A stretch of 64,000 nucleotides of DNA, taken from Eretmocerus hayati (Eukaryota; Arthropoda; Insecta; Hymenoptera; Aphelinidae). The notes below the pieces were generated by a model that had not been told where the DNA came from, did no database searches, and saw only the letters and a program-made list of their open reading frames with translations. The number at the start of each line of letters is the position of its first letter. Position 1 is the stretch's first letter. Of the stretch, positions 11,409 to 24,030 are shown piece by piece. The position numbers were made by a program, and so were the translations under genes. The stretch covers positions 22,172,905-22,236,904 of the forward strand of contig CM056743.1 in NCBI GenBank assembly GCA_029851415.1. Direction: 5' to 3'.

Positions 11409-13116
11409 TGTTACGAACTCGCAACAAAAAATAACTACATTAAGGCTGGGTTTTGGAGCGGGATAGTGGGGTTATTTTTCGGTGATGGAGAAGTGATTTT
11501 TCAAATAAGAAGTCAAGTATTTTGGGTGAAAACCCGAGGTAAAAAAGACCAAACAGAAGGCTTGGCCAAAAAACCTCATAGTGGTATAATTGAAAATGAG
11601 ATAAAATTGTGGTACAAATTCATTACAAATTCTGATCACAAAAAAAACGATGTCATAATCAAATAGCAAAGTTGGGTAGTCTATGAGAATTATATGAAGA
11701 TATACAGAGATGACGATTACAAGGGGCAGTGCTTACATTGGTGTAGTCAGAACGAGTCCATGACGGTGAATGAACCCCGCGCCCACGAGGGCCGGCCTTT
11801 TTATAACTTAGCGATAAGGAAGTCCCCTCTTTGTCATCGAGCAGGATTAATAGAAGTCAAAGGCAAGAGTTGACCAGTACGTGGCGCCACTCTGATGTTG
11901 TGGCTCAAAATTGAGATGACAATTCAAAGCTGTAGAGCCGTGCCTCGCGAGTGCCTATAACCATAACATTCCAACCATTTAATGGCTTTTCCGCTGAGAA
12001 AAGTCGCCCAAGCACGCTGCAGTGCGATGCGCAACCCATCGCTTCGCAGAAAAGTCAAAACTTGGAACCTGCGACTAATGCTCAAGAAAAAGGTGGTTTT
12101 CTTCGAGGTTCCCACAATTTTCCGTTGCGCATAGTTTCGCGGATTGCTGACGTACTTAGCTGATAAGTACGGGCTGAGGCTGAGGCTGGGCGTGCACTGC
12201 GAGGCTGGGCAGTTCGCTGTTTTGTCCAATCAATCAAGCTGACTAGTCATATTCGTTGAAAAATTTTTACATAAACGGAGGCTGTCGAATTCGACTATTC
12301 AAAGCAGAAAATCGCTGTCTCATTTCGAGTTGCCAAACTTCTATAATTCAAATAAAGCCGCCAAACCTTTCTCGAAGCAGTGATTGCGGCGTTGCATCAT
12401 TTTCAAGTTGCCGAAATTTCAGATAAAACTGGACAATTCTTGCGCTGACTCCTTTACACAGATTTTTATAATCGTTCATTTCGATTTTCAACTTGGACGC
12501 TATTTTACATCTCATGACATGGTTTACACATACATTGAGCATGCTCGGTTTTGCATATTTTCTGCTCGTCTTATCCTCGGAGAATTTCTCTGTCCTCATA
12601 CCATTCGGACACACACATTTACGTACAATCGAAGATGGCTTATTATTATTACATTACATTATCGCAATTTCTTCCGAGCTGTCGCTGGGCCGGCTCGAAG
12701 TCCGTCTCACCATTCAGACGTCCTCTTTTGATGGTTTCATATTGCAAAGCGCACGTGTCGCAAACATCCGTGATCAAATTCCGCGAAGAGGCGGTGGAAT
12801 TTACCAATGAAAAATGTAATCTAGATTATGTGACTCGCCCGAGGATCGAACTCGGACCACAAGATTTCAATGCGAGCGTCTAATCCACTCGACCAAGAAG
12901 ACTTGTCATCCGCAGCAATGATTTTGAGGCACACTCTTCTATGCTCTAAATTAAGCCTTACGCCGCCCCTCCACTGCCGGCTCTACAGCCGCGTGGTCCC
13001 GTCGCCGCATCTCACTCTCATTCATGGCTGGTGCGATCTCTCTCACATCTACACAACATCCTACCTAGCCGATTTTACGTCGTGCTATGGAGATGCTTAT
13101 ATTCACGCGCGGAACA
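11409..13116 (-). repeat. 3' LTR of the LARD-like element
   Basis: 1708 bp, TG...CA. Because the element reads on the minus strand, this left copy is the 3' LTR. It contains a minus-strand TATA-like box (TATAAAAAGG, 11796-11805) and the tRNA-like A/B boxes at 12843-12895. Confidence 0.92.
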
Positions 13117-13127
13117 ATTTTCCCCCC
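13117..13127 (-). other. Polypurine tract
   Basis: On the minus strand GGGGGGAAAAT directly abuts the 3' LTR. This is the expected position and composition for the plus-strand DNA primer of a retroelement. Confidence 0.85.
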
Positions 13128-14044
13128 GGTGCAAATTTTAATGAATTTTGCACCCCTTTTACGCCCATGGAGCGTCTGAATTCCCGCGCGTCTTGTAACT
13201 GAACAAATCGCAAGGGTCCTTTGATCCACCGTGCCAACATGACCTGTACCGAGTTCTCACGTGCTCGCGCGTTCACAATCAATCCATCCAAAACTTGCAC
13301 TCGCTGACTTTCCCCCCGTAGCGGGGCCAAACAGACTCACAGTCTCAAGCTCCATATCTCATCGCATCATCAGTTGCTGTCCAAGATTCGTCCAGTCAGA
13401 GTGCATGCTCGGTATGGGATTAACAGTTGATGGTTCACATTCGCGCCGTGGCCATCCCTTGAAAATCCCTCGAGACTCGTCATGTAAATGTGCGTTCGTT
13501 ACCAAGCAACAGTGCAGAACGGGTTACAGTAGTCAGTTTATCAGCACATCGCCCTCGCCATGACTCATATCACAAACATGCTTGCCTCAGTTTCCAGGCC
13601 ACTCAAATTCTCTCATGCTCTCCAAATTACAAATTCGTGCCGATCGTCGGAACGCCGACGTTCTTCTCTTCGTGTACACATAATGTCCATGTCCGGATTT
13701 GAGGTTAGGAAAATTGACTCTGCGCTGATGACGAATGCACGATATCGCGAAAGGACCGAGTCATATCATCCCAAGCTGTGAAAAATCATCTGAGGCAAAC
13801 GCGAGAAAAAAAAAAATTTTTAAGTGTCCTTCAGCTATGCTCAAATGAAAATCAGAAACAACGATCAAATTCCTGACGCGACTGACGTATTGTTGCTCGA
13901 AAGCAACTTTGGCATCGTTGTGTGATCAGATATCGCTTGATAAATTCAACAAATGCATGGCACAAGACCAAGATGAACACCTATTTTCATACATCTAAGC
14001 TCCATATCTAATTTTCAAGCTGCTTGAGAGACTTGAACGTAAGC

Positions 14045-14239
14045 CAGGGTGTCCAGATCTGGAAAAACCGGGAAAAACCGGGAATTATCAGGGAATCAAC
14101 TTGCTCTGGAAGTTCTTTCCTCGAGATCTGCGTTCTCGTGAAAAAAAGATGATCTGAAAGACTGGGATTCCATAAGTTTTGACTGGAAAAACCGGGAATT
14201 TTCAGGGAATCGAAGATCACGATTCGGCTGGACACCCTG
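14045..14239. mobile_element. Nested MITE with CAGGGTGTCCAG termini
   Basis: The ends are perfect 12-bp inverted repeats (CAGGGTGTCCAG / CTGGACACCCTG), and TAAGC occurs on both sides (14040-14044 and 14240-14244) as a 5-bp target duplication. The 195-bp element contains repeated GGAAAAACCGGGAAT blocks. It lies within the interior of the LTR element, so it inserted later. Confidence 0.85.
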
Positions 14240-16578
14240 TAAGCTCATCAAAGTGACGTAGGTACCATCAGATTTTGGTGTTAACAAATGCGCTTATTTG
14301 ACACTTGGCTTCGTATGGATCGAGAGACACTCGGGAATCATATTATTCCACGCACGTTATTTCTTAAAGGTTTTTCGAGTTAGACAATGAGCATTTGATT
14401 TCAACATGTGATGACAACGCGACCAAAGATGTCAGAAAATCGTGCGGATGGCTCTTGTGCGATGGATGGAGAAGTTTATTGCTTGCATGTGCTCGGATCC
14501 CGGCGAGACCTCGACGCGATGCATCCGGCAACTAAGTGTTTTGGGGCTACATTTTCGTATTTTTCCTCGAGAGCGTCTCACATCCTGTGATAATCAATTT
14601 GCCTGAATGCTATAAATTCCAAATTCCCACTCAGAACAGTTACCCAAACCCCACGTTAGACACACGGAGCCAAAATGACCAAAGTCCCTTGAGAACGTCC
14701 GTACTCCTCTCGATTTTGGCCCACCGCACAACGGTCTGGCGAGAGCAGCTGCCTGCTCTTGCCAGCGCCCGATTCTCTGCACCGTGGAAGCATGTTGGCG
14801 AGAGCAACTGGTTGCTCCTGCCAGCGCTCGATTCTCCGAGTTTCGATTCTTGATCTCGCGACGCGATGGTTTATAGTGGTGCACATGAGTCACACCTACG
14901 CACTCTCCCGCGTACATGAAATGACTTTCCGAATTTCCTTGCTTGCAACGAGGCTTTGCCTCCATTCATCTTCCGCGCTTCAGTGCATAATTCCTGTATG
15001 GCTTGGGATTTGAGTTTTGGGGAACTCTCTTTTAAAAATCGTTATAACAGCAGTCATCAGCCGAAGTATTTGCTATGAATTGACTGCAGCAAAATCTCAC
15101 ATTGTTCATTCCATCTTTGGGTACTTCATGGCTAGTGTATTAATGAGAAAAAATAATTTCAAGTAGCTATCACATCAATTCATCTACCACGAAACGGATA
15201 AAATTCACGAAGTCTTGCATCTCGGCCCAGTTTACTGAGATTTCCATTAAACGCACAGCTTCAAATAATTTGGGGCTCATTTTCGAGTTTGAACTAAATT
15301 TACCGTCGAAATGAAGGGCAAATCACAGATCAACGAACTAGCCGCCTTCCAGTAAGTTTCAAACAGAGCGTTTACACAGTCTCTTTCACTTTCACGGTTC
15401 GATTTGAAATGATGACCAGTATTCCCCAGGGAGCAACGAGGCCGTTCATGGAAGGGAAAGAAGAACAATGAAAATACGACGGATGTTGGACTTGATCTTC
15501 CCTTGAAGAGTACTCGGTCGCGGGCACAAATTTTAACGAAGCAGACGAGTCCGATAACTCAGTTTTCGGAAAAAAGAGTAATGGTCACAAGTTGTGAGTT
15601 GCCATAGCGGGTTACTACAAATACACGTGAGGTGAAAATTCCATACTACCACTCATTTGCTCACAATTTTCGCTCGCGAACGTCAAAGATTTGTTTGCTA
15701 TCATCAGAATCTCACGGATCAGAAAGTGATGAGTTTTCCGTCTATTGAGACGATGTTGATCTTCGGAAAAATCACTCTGATTTGATCGACACCCGGCTCG
15801 ACGCGTTTAGAAGGCAGTTATGGAGTAGCGGGCGCAAAGTTGAAGGTAGCGACGAATTCGATGCATCACTTCGGAAAAGGTAGTCAAATTGTGAGACTAT
15901 ACGGCCCTACAGGCTTCCATAGAAAATACACGCACCAAATTTTCGAATTACTCCACATTTGCACTGACCATCTCGCCGGTAGACCCGCAAAGGACGCTAA
16001 TGTACGGTCGGATTACATGAGCTGGAACACACACCGAAATTCAAATCACATTCGTTCGCACACAAATAAATCGGGGGGCATACTTCGCAGAACAATGAAA
16101 TACACAAACGCACTTCTTACAAGCTAATTTTCATCCACCAAAAAACTCACAAGTTCCCATTTTGTCGATGCACCAGACCCAACAACAGCAACAAAGATCA
16201 CACTTCTGTCACTCAGTGCACTGGCGTGAGTGTCGGATGTAGCTCGCTGTCAGCCTCATGATTGCCTTCACATTCACGCACACAGTTTGTAGTCCATGGT
16301 GCACTAGCTGAATGGTGCGCCTCTGTTGAAATCGACAAGCTGGTGAAGTGATGAAAAATTTTCGAAACCTCGAGGGGCCAAGCAGCACTGTCTTTGAGCA
16401 CGTGTTGGATTTATGTTGTCGGGGTGGCGAATATTTTCAGCTCTTCTCAATTGCCGTTGCACTTTCAACAGGCCGCTTCGTCGTACCACGTGGACCTCAT
16501 ACACAACAACAAACTCGCCAGGAAAGGTTAGCAATGATTACATAGACCACTCTTAAACCCAGCCCTTTCCGGAAAAAC

Positions 16579-16596
16579 TCCCGGGTTTCGGCACCA
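16579..16596 (-). other. tRNA-Phe primer binding site
   Basis: The plus strand here reads TCCCGGGTTTCGGCACCA, which equals the 3' end of insect tRNA-Phe plus CCA as I recall it. The element's minus-strand RNA would therefore be complementary to that tRNA over 18 bases, starting 3 bases from the LTR end. This decides the orientation of the element. Confidence 0.88.
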
Positions 16597-16599
16597 ATT

Positions 16600-18308
16600 T
16601 GTTACGAACTCGCAACAAAAAATAACTACATTAAGGTTGGGTTTTAGAGTGGGATAGTGGGGTTATTTTTCGGTGATGGAGAAGTGATTTTTCAAATAAG
16701 AAGTCAAGTATTTTGGGTGAAAACGCGAGGTAAAAAAGACCAAACAGAAGGCTTGGCCAAAAAACCTCATAGTGGTATAATTGAAAATGAGATAAAATTG
16801 TGGTACAAATTCATTACAAATTCTGATCACAAAAAAAAACGATGTCATAATCAAATAGCAAAGTTGGGTAGTCTATGAGAATTATATGAAGATATACAGA
16901 GATGACGATTACAAGGGGCAGTGCTTACATTGGTGTAGTCAGAACGAGTCCATGACGGTGAATGAACCCCGCGCCCACGAGGGCCGGCCTTTTTATAACT
17001 TAGCGATAAGGAAGTCCCCTCTTTGTCATCGAGCAGGATTAATAGAAGTCAAAGGCAAGAGTTGACCAGTACGTGGCGCCACTCTGATGTTGTGGCTCAA
17101 AATTGAGATGACAATTCAAAGCTGTAGAGCCGTGCCTCGCGAGTGCCTATAACCATAACATTCCAACCATTTAATGGCTTTTCCGCTGAGAAAAGTCGCC
17201 CAAGCACGCTGCAGTGCGATGCGCAACCCATCGCTTCGCAGAAAAGTCAAAACTTGGAACCTGCGACTAATGCTCAAGAAAAAGGTGGTTTTCTTCGAGG
17301 TTCCCACAATTTTCCGTTGCGCATAGTTTCGCGGATTGCTGACGTACTTAGCTGATAAGTACGGGCTGAGGCTGAGGCTGGGCGTGCACTGCGAGGCTGG
17401 GCAGTTCGCTGTTTTGTCCAATCAATCAAGCTGACTAGTCATATTCGTTGAAAAATTTTTACATAAACGGAGGCTGTCGAATTCGACTATTCAAAGCAGA
17501 AAATCGCTGTCTCATTTCGAGTTGCCAAACTTCTATAATTCAAATAAAGCCGCCAAACCTTTCTCGAAGCAGTGATTGCGGCGTTGCATCATTTTCAAGT
17601 TGCCGAAATTTCAGATAAAACTGGACAATTCTTGCGCTGACTCCTTTACACAGATTTTTATGATCGTTCATTTCGATTTTCAACTTGGACGCTATTTTAC
17701 ATCTCATGACATGGTTTACACATACATTGAGCATGCTCGGTTTTGCATATTTTCTGCTCGTCTTATCCTCGGAGAATTTCTCTGTCCTCATACCATTCGT
17801 ACACACACATTTACGTACAATCGAAGATGGCTTATTATTATTACATTACATTATCGCAATTTCTTCCGAGCTGTCGCTGGGCCGGCTCGAAGTCCGTCTC
17901 ACCATTCAGACGTCCTCTTTTGATGGTTTCATATTGCAAAGCGCACGTGTCGCAAACATCCGTAATCAAATTCCGCGAAGAGGCGGTGGAATTTACCAAT
18001 GAAAAATGTAATCTAGATTATGTGACTCGCCCGAGGATCGAACTCGGACCACAAGATTTCAATGCGAGCGTCTAATCCACTCGACCAAGAAGACTTGTCA
18101 TCCGCAGCAATGATTTTGAGGCACACTCTTCTATGCTCTAAATTTAGCCTTACGCCGCCCCTCCACTGCCGGCTCTACAGCCGCGTGGTCCCGTCGCCGC
18201 ATCTCACTCTCATTCATGGCTGGTGCGATCTCTCTCACATCTACACAACACCCTACCTAGCCGATTTTACGTCGTGCTATGGAGATGCTCATATTCACGC
18301 GCGGAACA
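16600..18308 (-). repeat. 5' LTR of the LARD-like element
   Basis: 1709 bp, TG...CA, almost identical to 11409-13116; one extra A in an A-run accounts for the length difference. A TATA-like box (TATAAAAAGG, minus) lies at 16988-16997 and would be the promoter of the element. The tRNA-like boxes lie at 18035-18087. Confidence 0.92.
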
Positions 18309-18529
18309 ATGACTTTTAACAATTTGCCTGTCTGAGACCTTTTTAAAGTTGAAGGAATTTTGGAATCCTATCCTGTTAGCATAATTATCGACATTGTTGA
18401 ATTCACAAACCATTCGATGAAATTTTGAAATATTGCAATTCTTATCATTATCACCGATTTTTTGGACTACACAGAGTCGGCGGTATTTATTGAAATTTCA
18501 ATATCTCAAAAATTCATCAACCGTTTGTA

Positions 18530-18740
18530 AACCCCGACAATGTCAGTAACCAACATCCCTTCAAGGCCATGCGGTAGCCGTGCAAGCTAAATTTCGTCCA
18601 AGTATCCTCGAATTCTTTTGCGATTTGGGCTAAACGACGAGTTATGCCACACTTGTTATGATCTAACTTGAATGGCTCAACTCGTCGTTTAGCCCAAATC
18701 GCAAGAGAATTTGAGAATTCTTGGAACAAAAATGTGTGTA
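18530..18740. repeat. Hairpin repeat, TCGTCGTTTAGCCCAAATCGC family
   Basis: TTGCGATTTGGGCTAAACGACGA is followed about 45 bp later by its inverted copy. The flanks (a GGCCATGCGGTAGCC block and a GTTATAGGTTAGGATGT block) recur at 37.5-37.9 kb and in part at 48.3-48.7 kb. This is a dispersed non-coding foldback family. Confidence 0.7.
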
Positions 18741-19385
18741 TGTTATAGGTTAGGATGTACCAGATGCCCAGTGGTTTCCACTTTCCTGCAACAATCTAAT
18801 GATTTGGGCTGAACGTTGAGCCGTCGAGAATCAGTCGGACAATAACAATAATTAGATAACTCATCTCAAACTTTGTACCATTAAAATTTCCACATAAAAG
18901 GTGAATGGAACTTTACGACCGGGGATGGGCGCACAAGTTTTTCAACTCAGAGATCGATTCATGTTCGATAGTTCTGCATCCCTTTCAGGTCTATATGTTG
19001 CTTCAACAAGATGTTAAGAGACATGAATTTAGATAAATATTCGATTTACGACCGTCCAGCAGCAAAACTTGCGTACGGCTAAGGCTCGTGGCAGGCGGGG
19101 CAAATTGACAAATTCTTCTAGAATTTTCATGATTGGTACATAATAATAGGGAGAAACGGATATTGTCTGCTCATCGATGCATCAGAATAGTGATGATTCC
19201 TCCGAGAGACCGTGAATTCTCAATTTTCCTTTCTATCGCTGTTGTAATAGATACATCAACTGGGCCAGTGGATATTCCCTGTTTGTCAGATTGGCATCTG
19301 GTCCCTCTATCAAAAACCTGTAAATCTAGTCCGAATGCGATGACATGCTCAGTTTTGAACGGCATTGCAGATGAGAATGAGAAAA

Positions 19386-19720
19386 CTCACAAGGGCGACC
19401 CACGAAGTGCGGGTCACCAAATCTCACCAAATTTTTTTCACAGTCTCGTACCACCTAGAATATGTAGAATCCAGAGTAACTCCGTCAAATCGGCTCCCTG
19501 TTCAGAGCTACAAGTAAAAATGTTAGCATTGTCAGTATATATATATATCACTTTTCAACATGGGCCTATGTAGGCAATGCTAATGTCATAGACCGTAACT
19601 TCGGACAGAGGGCTCATTTGACGGATTTACTCTGAATTCTTCATATTATAGGTGGCACAAGACTGTGAAAAAAGTCTGGTGAGCTTTGGTGACCCGCACT
19701 TCGTGGGCCCCCCTTGTCAG
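19386..19720. mobile_element. Foldback MITE
   Basis: The left arm from 19386 (CACAAGGGCGACCCACGAAG ...) is matched by the inverted right arm ending at 19720, with blocks GCGGGTCACCAAA, CTCACCA, CACAGTCT and CCGTCAAAT in order. Arms are about 115 bp and the element 335 bp. Non-coding, with an AT dinucleotide run at about 19538. Confidence 0.75.
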
Positions 19721-19744
19721 TTTTGCGAAACTCACAAGGAGAGC

Positions 19745-20053
19745 ATCAGGTCTGCGGAACACGGATCTTGATGAATCTCTGGGAATCATCTCGTTTCGAT
19801 GAGAAATGGAGGTATCTTCAAGGGTTTGACCCAATGGGCCTCTCTTTCCGAGATACAGCCATGAAGATCAGCATTGTCCATATAGGCCTATGTTGGAAGG
19901 TCGTACTTATAGAACTACTAATGATGCTAAACTTCATTGCTGTATCTCGGGACCGGAGGCCGATTGGACCAAACCCATGAAGATGTCTTCATTTCTTACC
20001 GAAAAAAGATGATTCCTAGATTTTCATCAAGATCCGTGTTCCGCAGACCTGAT
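19745..20053. mobile_element. Foldback MITE
   Basis: The TIR starts ATCAGGTCTGCGGAACACGG and continues GATCTTGATGAA at both ends in inverted orientation. It lies only 24 bp from the preceding MITE. Its subterminal sequence resembles the intron MITE at 10065-10375. Non-coding. Confidence 0.8.
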
Positions 20054-21862
20054 ATGAGCCCAGAAAATAGTATGTTTCCGTCTTGAGCGCGGTAGCCCAT
20101 TTTTGGCACTAGGACAGTTTGTCTTTCCAGCGAAGCGAGACTCCAGCTCAGAGCGCAGTGGAGCCTCCAGACCAGAGCGAAGAGAGACCTCCAGTGCCCA
20201 AAATGGGCTTGCAAGCGAAGTGCGGATATATTTTTTCATTACGAGAACCCTAAAATCCTATTTAAACGCAGCATTTTTAGGTTAGAGTAATGAAAAAATT
20301 TTTTCCTTCTTCCGGCACGAAAGTACATCCTTCCGCGCCTCATTTTGGTCACGAAACCTCGACTTTTTCTGCCGGCACGAGTCAACTCGCGCTCTGACTA
20401 CACGATAAAATTGGCTCAAATATGATAATGATGGATGATTCGAGTTTAAAGAAATTGGACGAAGCACAACCAGGTGTAGATGTTCGAATATTATTTTATA
20501 TGGAATTGGTACTGCTTCCCAAATCAGATTAGCTGTAGAATATCCACATTTAGAGATTTTCCGAATTAGTAATACTCAGCGAACACATGTGACACTTGAG
20601 TTTGAATCTGACAAGGGTTTGAGATAGACTTTTCTTATCATTTTCAGGTTGCATTACGGAATGAATCTGCATGATGAAAAAAAGTTTATATTTGTGGTGG
20701 CGTAAATTCTTATATGTGTGTATTAACATTAACACATTTTACAAAAACATTATTCTCTCTTAGCAAAAATGTGTTATGGATCTCAATTCATCCTGTTGTC
20801 TCATCACAGCATAGGAGAAAGTTCTGAGCTGGATTGGTTCTTTCCTTCCTCATATCAATAAAATCGTTCATGTTCCCAGATCCACGATTTCATGGACTCA
20901 ACGATGCTACACTTATCTCGAATATATAGCGGAGCAAGAATGACTATCCATTGCATGATTTTTCGAATAATATTGAAAGCATCGATCCCGGGAAAGGAAT
21001 TCATAAAATCTCATGGAAAGTAGGATTGGCCTAAATTTTTTAATTCACTTCACAAAATTTCTCGTAGAATACACTAGGGTGGCACTTATTCATCAATCTT
21101 CTTTCAGACTTACAGGCATCCCCTGGATCGTTTCTCAATGAAAAAAAAAAGAAAAAATAATAATAATAATAATAATACTAATAATAAGATTGCCACCACG
21201 CCGGGTCCTGAAAAAGGAGATTGAACCATGCCTCAAAGTTCCGACATTTTTCTGAATTGAGCCAAAAATGCTCTCCCTCCTTTCCTCGCTGGGCGTGGTA
21301 ATACAACTCTGGGTGACACCCAAGAAGCTGAAACCATGATTTGAACCGACATTTTCGATGTGAAACTTGATGCTGAATCCAAATTTGGTATCATCTCGGA
21401 CGTCAAAGTGGATTGAATTATTCAAAGTTGCAAATTCGAACGAAGGGATCCTCTTCGCTTATCATTTTCCCTCACTTCCCTTTATACGAACGGACCAAAT
21501 CATCTCAATTATTATGAAGAACATCATTCTCCATATAAAATTTGATGTTTCGTCCAAAGATATCATTTGTCGTCAAAGTGGGCGTTGGACGTCGAAGTGG
21601 CCTGAGTCATTGAAAATCGAAATTTCAAGAGGGGAGAGATCTAGCTTTTTCTTGTACTAACGGACCAAATCATTCCAAATGATTACGCACATTCTCATCA
21701 CTCGTGTGGAGTTAAATGCTGGATCCGATTTAAACTTGGATAGAAGAGTGGAAAAGATGTCCGACACTGCGATATTATGCAGGATAACTCTCTTTTTCCT
21801 CTACTTGCCTCCCTTTTCTTCATGCCAGAGAATCGCCACTGTTCACAAATTACGAATGATTG
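20054..21862. other. No recognisable gene; short microsatellite
   Basis: No family-level coding signal was seen. A trinucleotide AAT run lies at about 21158-21185 beside an A-rich tract. Several short ORFs appear random. Confidence 0.4.
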
Positions 21863-22931
21863 CACAGCCCCACAAAAAAAAGTTCTGGACTAACTCCCAA
21901 ACTGGATTACCTCTATGTTTCGGGGGTCACTGAATCCGAATCCAGGGTCAGTTTTGTCCCAGCACGTCGAGATTTTGACATAACCCCCAAAAAGCATGAT
22001 TTGACAAAATTGCTCCAAAATCATACTCAAACCGTGCTGAATTCACTTTTGACCACCACATATTCATTTTCGGGGTCGCTGAATCCAAATACAAGGTCAG
22101 TTTGGTCCCAGCGTATCATCGTTTTGACACGACCTTAAAAAATCATGATTTTCCAAGGATATTTGAACCTGGTGATCCAACCATACGTAAGAGTCGTCCG
22201 AAATAATAAACTATTGCCGTGATAAACAATGCATCTTCGATCAACTACCAGCGAAGCAGACGCTCGTTCACGGTGCGCGTGCGCGCGCTTTGTATGTCGG
22301 TGAGCTTGGAACATGCATGTGTTGCGGTCAGTGCGTATCAAGGAGTTGAGAAGCCTGGACCTTTACCACGGGCCCCCGTCTTGATACGTCACCATGCGCT
22401 CGAGCCACCTTAATGAATCATGATTTTCCGAGGATATTCGAACCTCGTCATCAAAACATAATTTGTTTTTCCTATTCCATATGTATTCGGGGTCGCTGCA
22501 TATAAATACGAGGTGAGTTTGGTCCCAGCATATCATCGTTCTGACATAACCTTAAAAAAATCACGATTTCCCAAGGATATTCGAACCTGGTGATCAAAAC
22601 ATACTTTGTTTTGCATATACTATATGTTATTGGGGTCGCTGAATCCGAATCTGAGGTCAATTTGGTCCCAGCACATCATCATTCTGACCTAATCTCGAAA
22701 AATCAGTATCTCCCGAGAGTGCTGATGGCTGCTGAACGAACCATACTTTGTTTTGCCTTTGCCACAAGGAGAGATACGCCGTGTCAGGGTGTCGGTTCAG
22801 TGGGCAAATATCAAGCACTTATACCTGGCTTACTCTTATAGTCTGGACTTCTCCGATTCCCTAGAAAGTTAGTGGATACCTCTCTAAAACTAGTCCGAGC
22901 TGCTCTTCCAAGTAGAATCATCACGTTGGTA

Positions 22932-23497
22932 CACTGTAAAAAATATTTAGTGAATCTTACTGTGACACAGTGAAAATACACTATGAATCACAACATTCAT
23001 TGAGGGGAATTTACTATGGTTAAGTAAAATCGCAACAATCAATGTGAGTCTTGAATTGTTTCAACATTGAATGATGCGATTTTTCCGTGCCGAATGTAAA
23101 GTTACAAGCGGGCATGCGCGCGGTGCTGCGGCTCGGCGTTCACGAAAACACGACTGATCCCAAGACTGATGCTGCACGCTTCTGAATTGTTGCTTGGACA
23201 GCTCAATCGGAATTGATAAACTCGATCCCTGTTACATTTCTTATCGATGTCAATAGTATTTCACTTCAGGAACAGTACACTAATCGACGCGAAAAGATAA
23301 TTTGAAACCTAACCTCAAATATGCCGTTTGCATGTAGCAGAACACTCGCGGACACGTAAAATCACACTCTCAAAGTAGATGATTCCTCTACCATAAGGTA
23401 AACTCACTACAATCAATGTTGTAACAATTCGGGTCCCACAATGAATGTGGTGATTTTACTTTGTAGTTGCGATTCTCACGAGATCGTTTTTACAGTG
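22932..23497. mobile_element. TA-flanked MITE (Tc1/mariner-like)
   Basis: Termini CACTGTAAAAA and TTTTTACAGTG form an 11-bp TIR, flanked by TA on both sides (22930-22931 and 23498-23499). Inner sequences (AATCAATGTTG-like and TAAGGTAAACTC-like blocks) also recur inverted. It cuts the 3' end of the adjacent minus-strand pseudogene. Confidence 0.78.
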
Positions 23498-24030
23498 TAG
23501 AATTCGTATCTTTGAACATGGTGCGGATTTAGCCAAACCTGAACCTCTCACGAGATCATTAAAGCGAGATTGAGATATCAAGATTGGTTTTTCAGTCATT
23601 TTCCTACTCAGTTTGGAATCTTCATCGCTTGTAACATCACCATCACTAGAAGATACCTCATTCCCTGATTCGTCTCCTTGGACATCATCCCTAGTCTTAG
23701 TTTCACATTCCACTGCCCTGAGAGGATCTGGAATAGTGACTGTTTGAGTGTGTTGATAGATAATTTGTGTTTATTCTTGGAGTTGTAACCTTCAATATGG
23801 TTAATACAAAAGTAACAATCTTTTGAGCTTGCTGGTTTTCCCAAGGCAACAGGGGTAACAAGTTTTACGACCTTCTTATTTCCCTCTTCTTCCATCGGAG
23901 CAGCATAGATTTGCAAGCGGTGCAAATTACGCATGGCGCCCATGGGTTAATTTGATCAATTTCTGACTCAAAAATCTCTTCGTACAGTTCGCAGATGTTT
24001 TTGTCGATAGGTACTCGCAGATTTTTTTAC
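23498..24030 (-). pseudogene. Fragment of an uncharacterised zinc-finger-like transposon protein
   Basis: On the minus strand the order of motifs matches the N-terminal part of the protein at 33906: an E-L-Y-E-E-I-F-E segment, W-A-P-C-V-I-C, then D-C-Y-F-C-I-N-H-I-E-G-Y-N-S-K-N-K-H-K-L, then acidic S-S-S-D-G and a segment with S-R-F-N-D-L-V-R. Frame changes separate these blocks, and the MITE at 22932-23497 removes the rest. Function unknown; it is a dead copy. Confidence 0.6.

Larger units (their letters stand above)
11409..18308 (-). mobile_element. Complete non-autonomous LTR retrotransposon (LARD-like), minus strand
   Basis: Two 1.7 kb direct repeats (11409-13116 and 16600-18308) begin TG and end CA and are flanked by the 5-bp target duplication ATGAC (11404-11408 and 18309-18313). 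Orientation is minus: a tRNA-Phe primer site lies next to the right LTR and a polypurine tract next to the left LTR. The 3.48 kb interior (13117-16599) has no gag, protease, RT or integrase on either strand, only short random ORFs. It therefore fits a large retrotransposon derivative that must be mobilised by a partner's proteins. About a dozen substitutions and one A-run indel separate the LTRs by eye, so insertion is recent. A small MITE (14045-14239) has since inserted into the interior. Superfamily cannot be assigned without coding sequence; a 5-bp duplication is compatible with Ty3/gypsy or BEL. Confidence 0.93.

Noticed and set aside
12384..12883. Overlapping ORFs of 105-115 codons, repeated at 17576-18075
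   Set aside because: They lie inside the two LTRs in three frames at once and on the strand opposite to the element's orientation, with no family features.
11409..18308. LTR element on the plus strand
   Set aside because: The tRNA-Phe primer site is beside the right LTR and the polypurine tract beside the left LTR, which only fits the minus strand.
19133..19573. 146-codon ORF as a gene
   Set aside because: Its second half lies in a MITE arm that is mirrored downstream; no family features.
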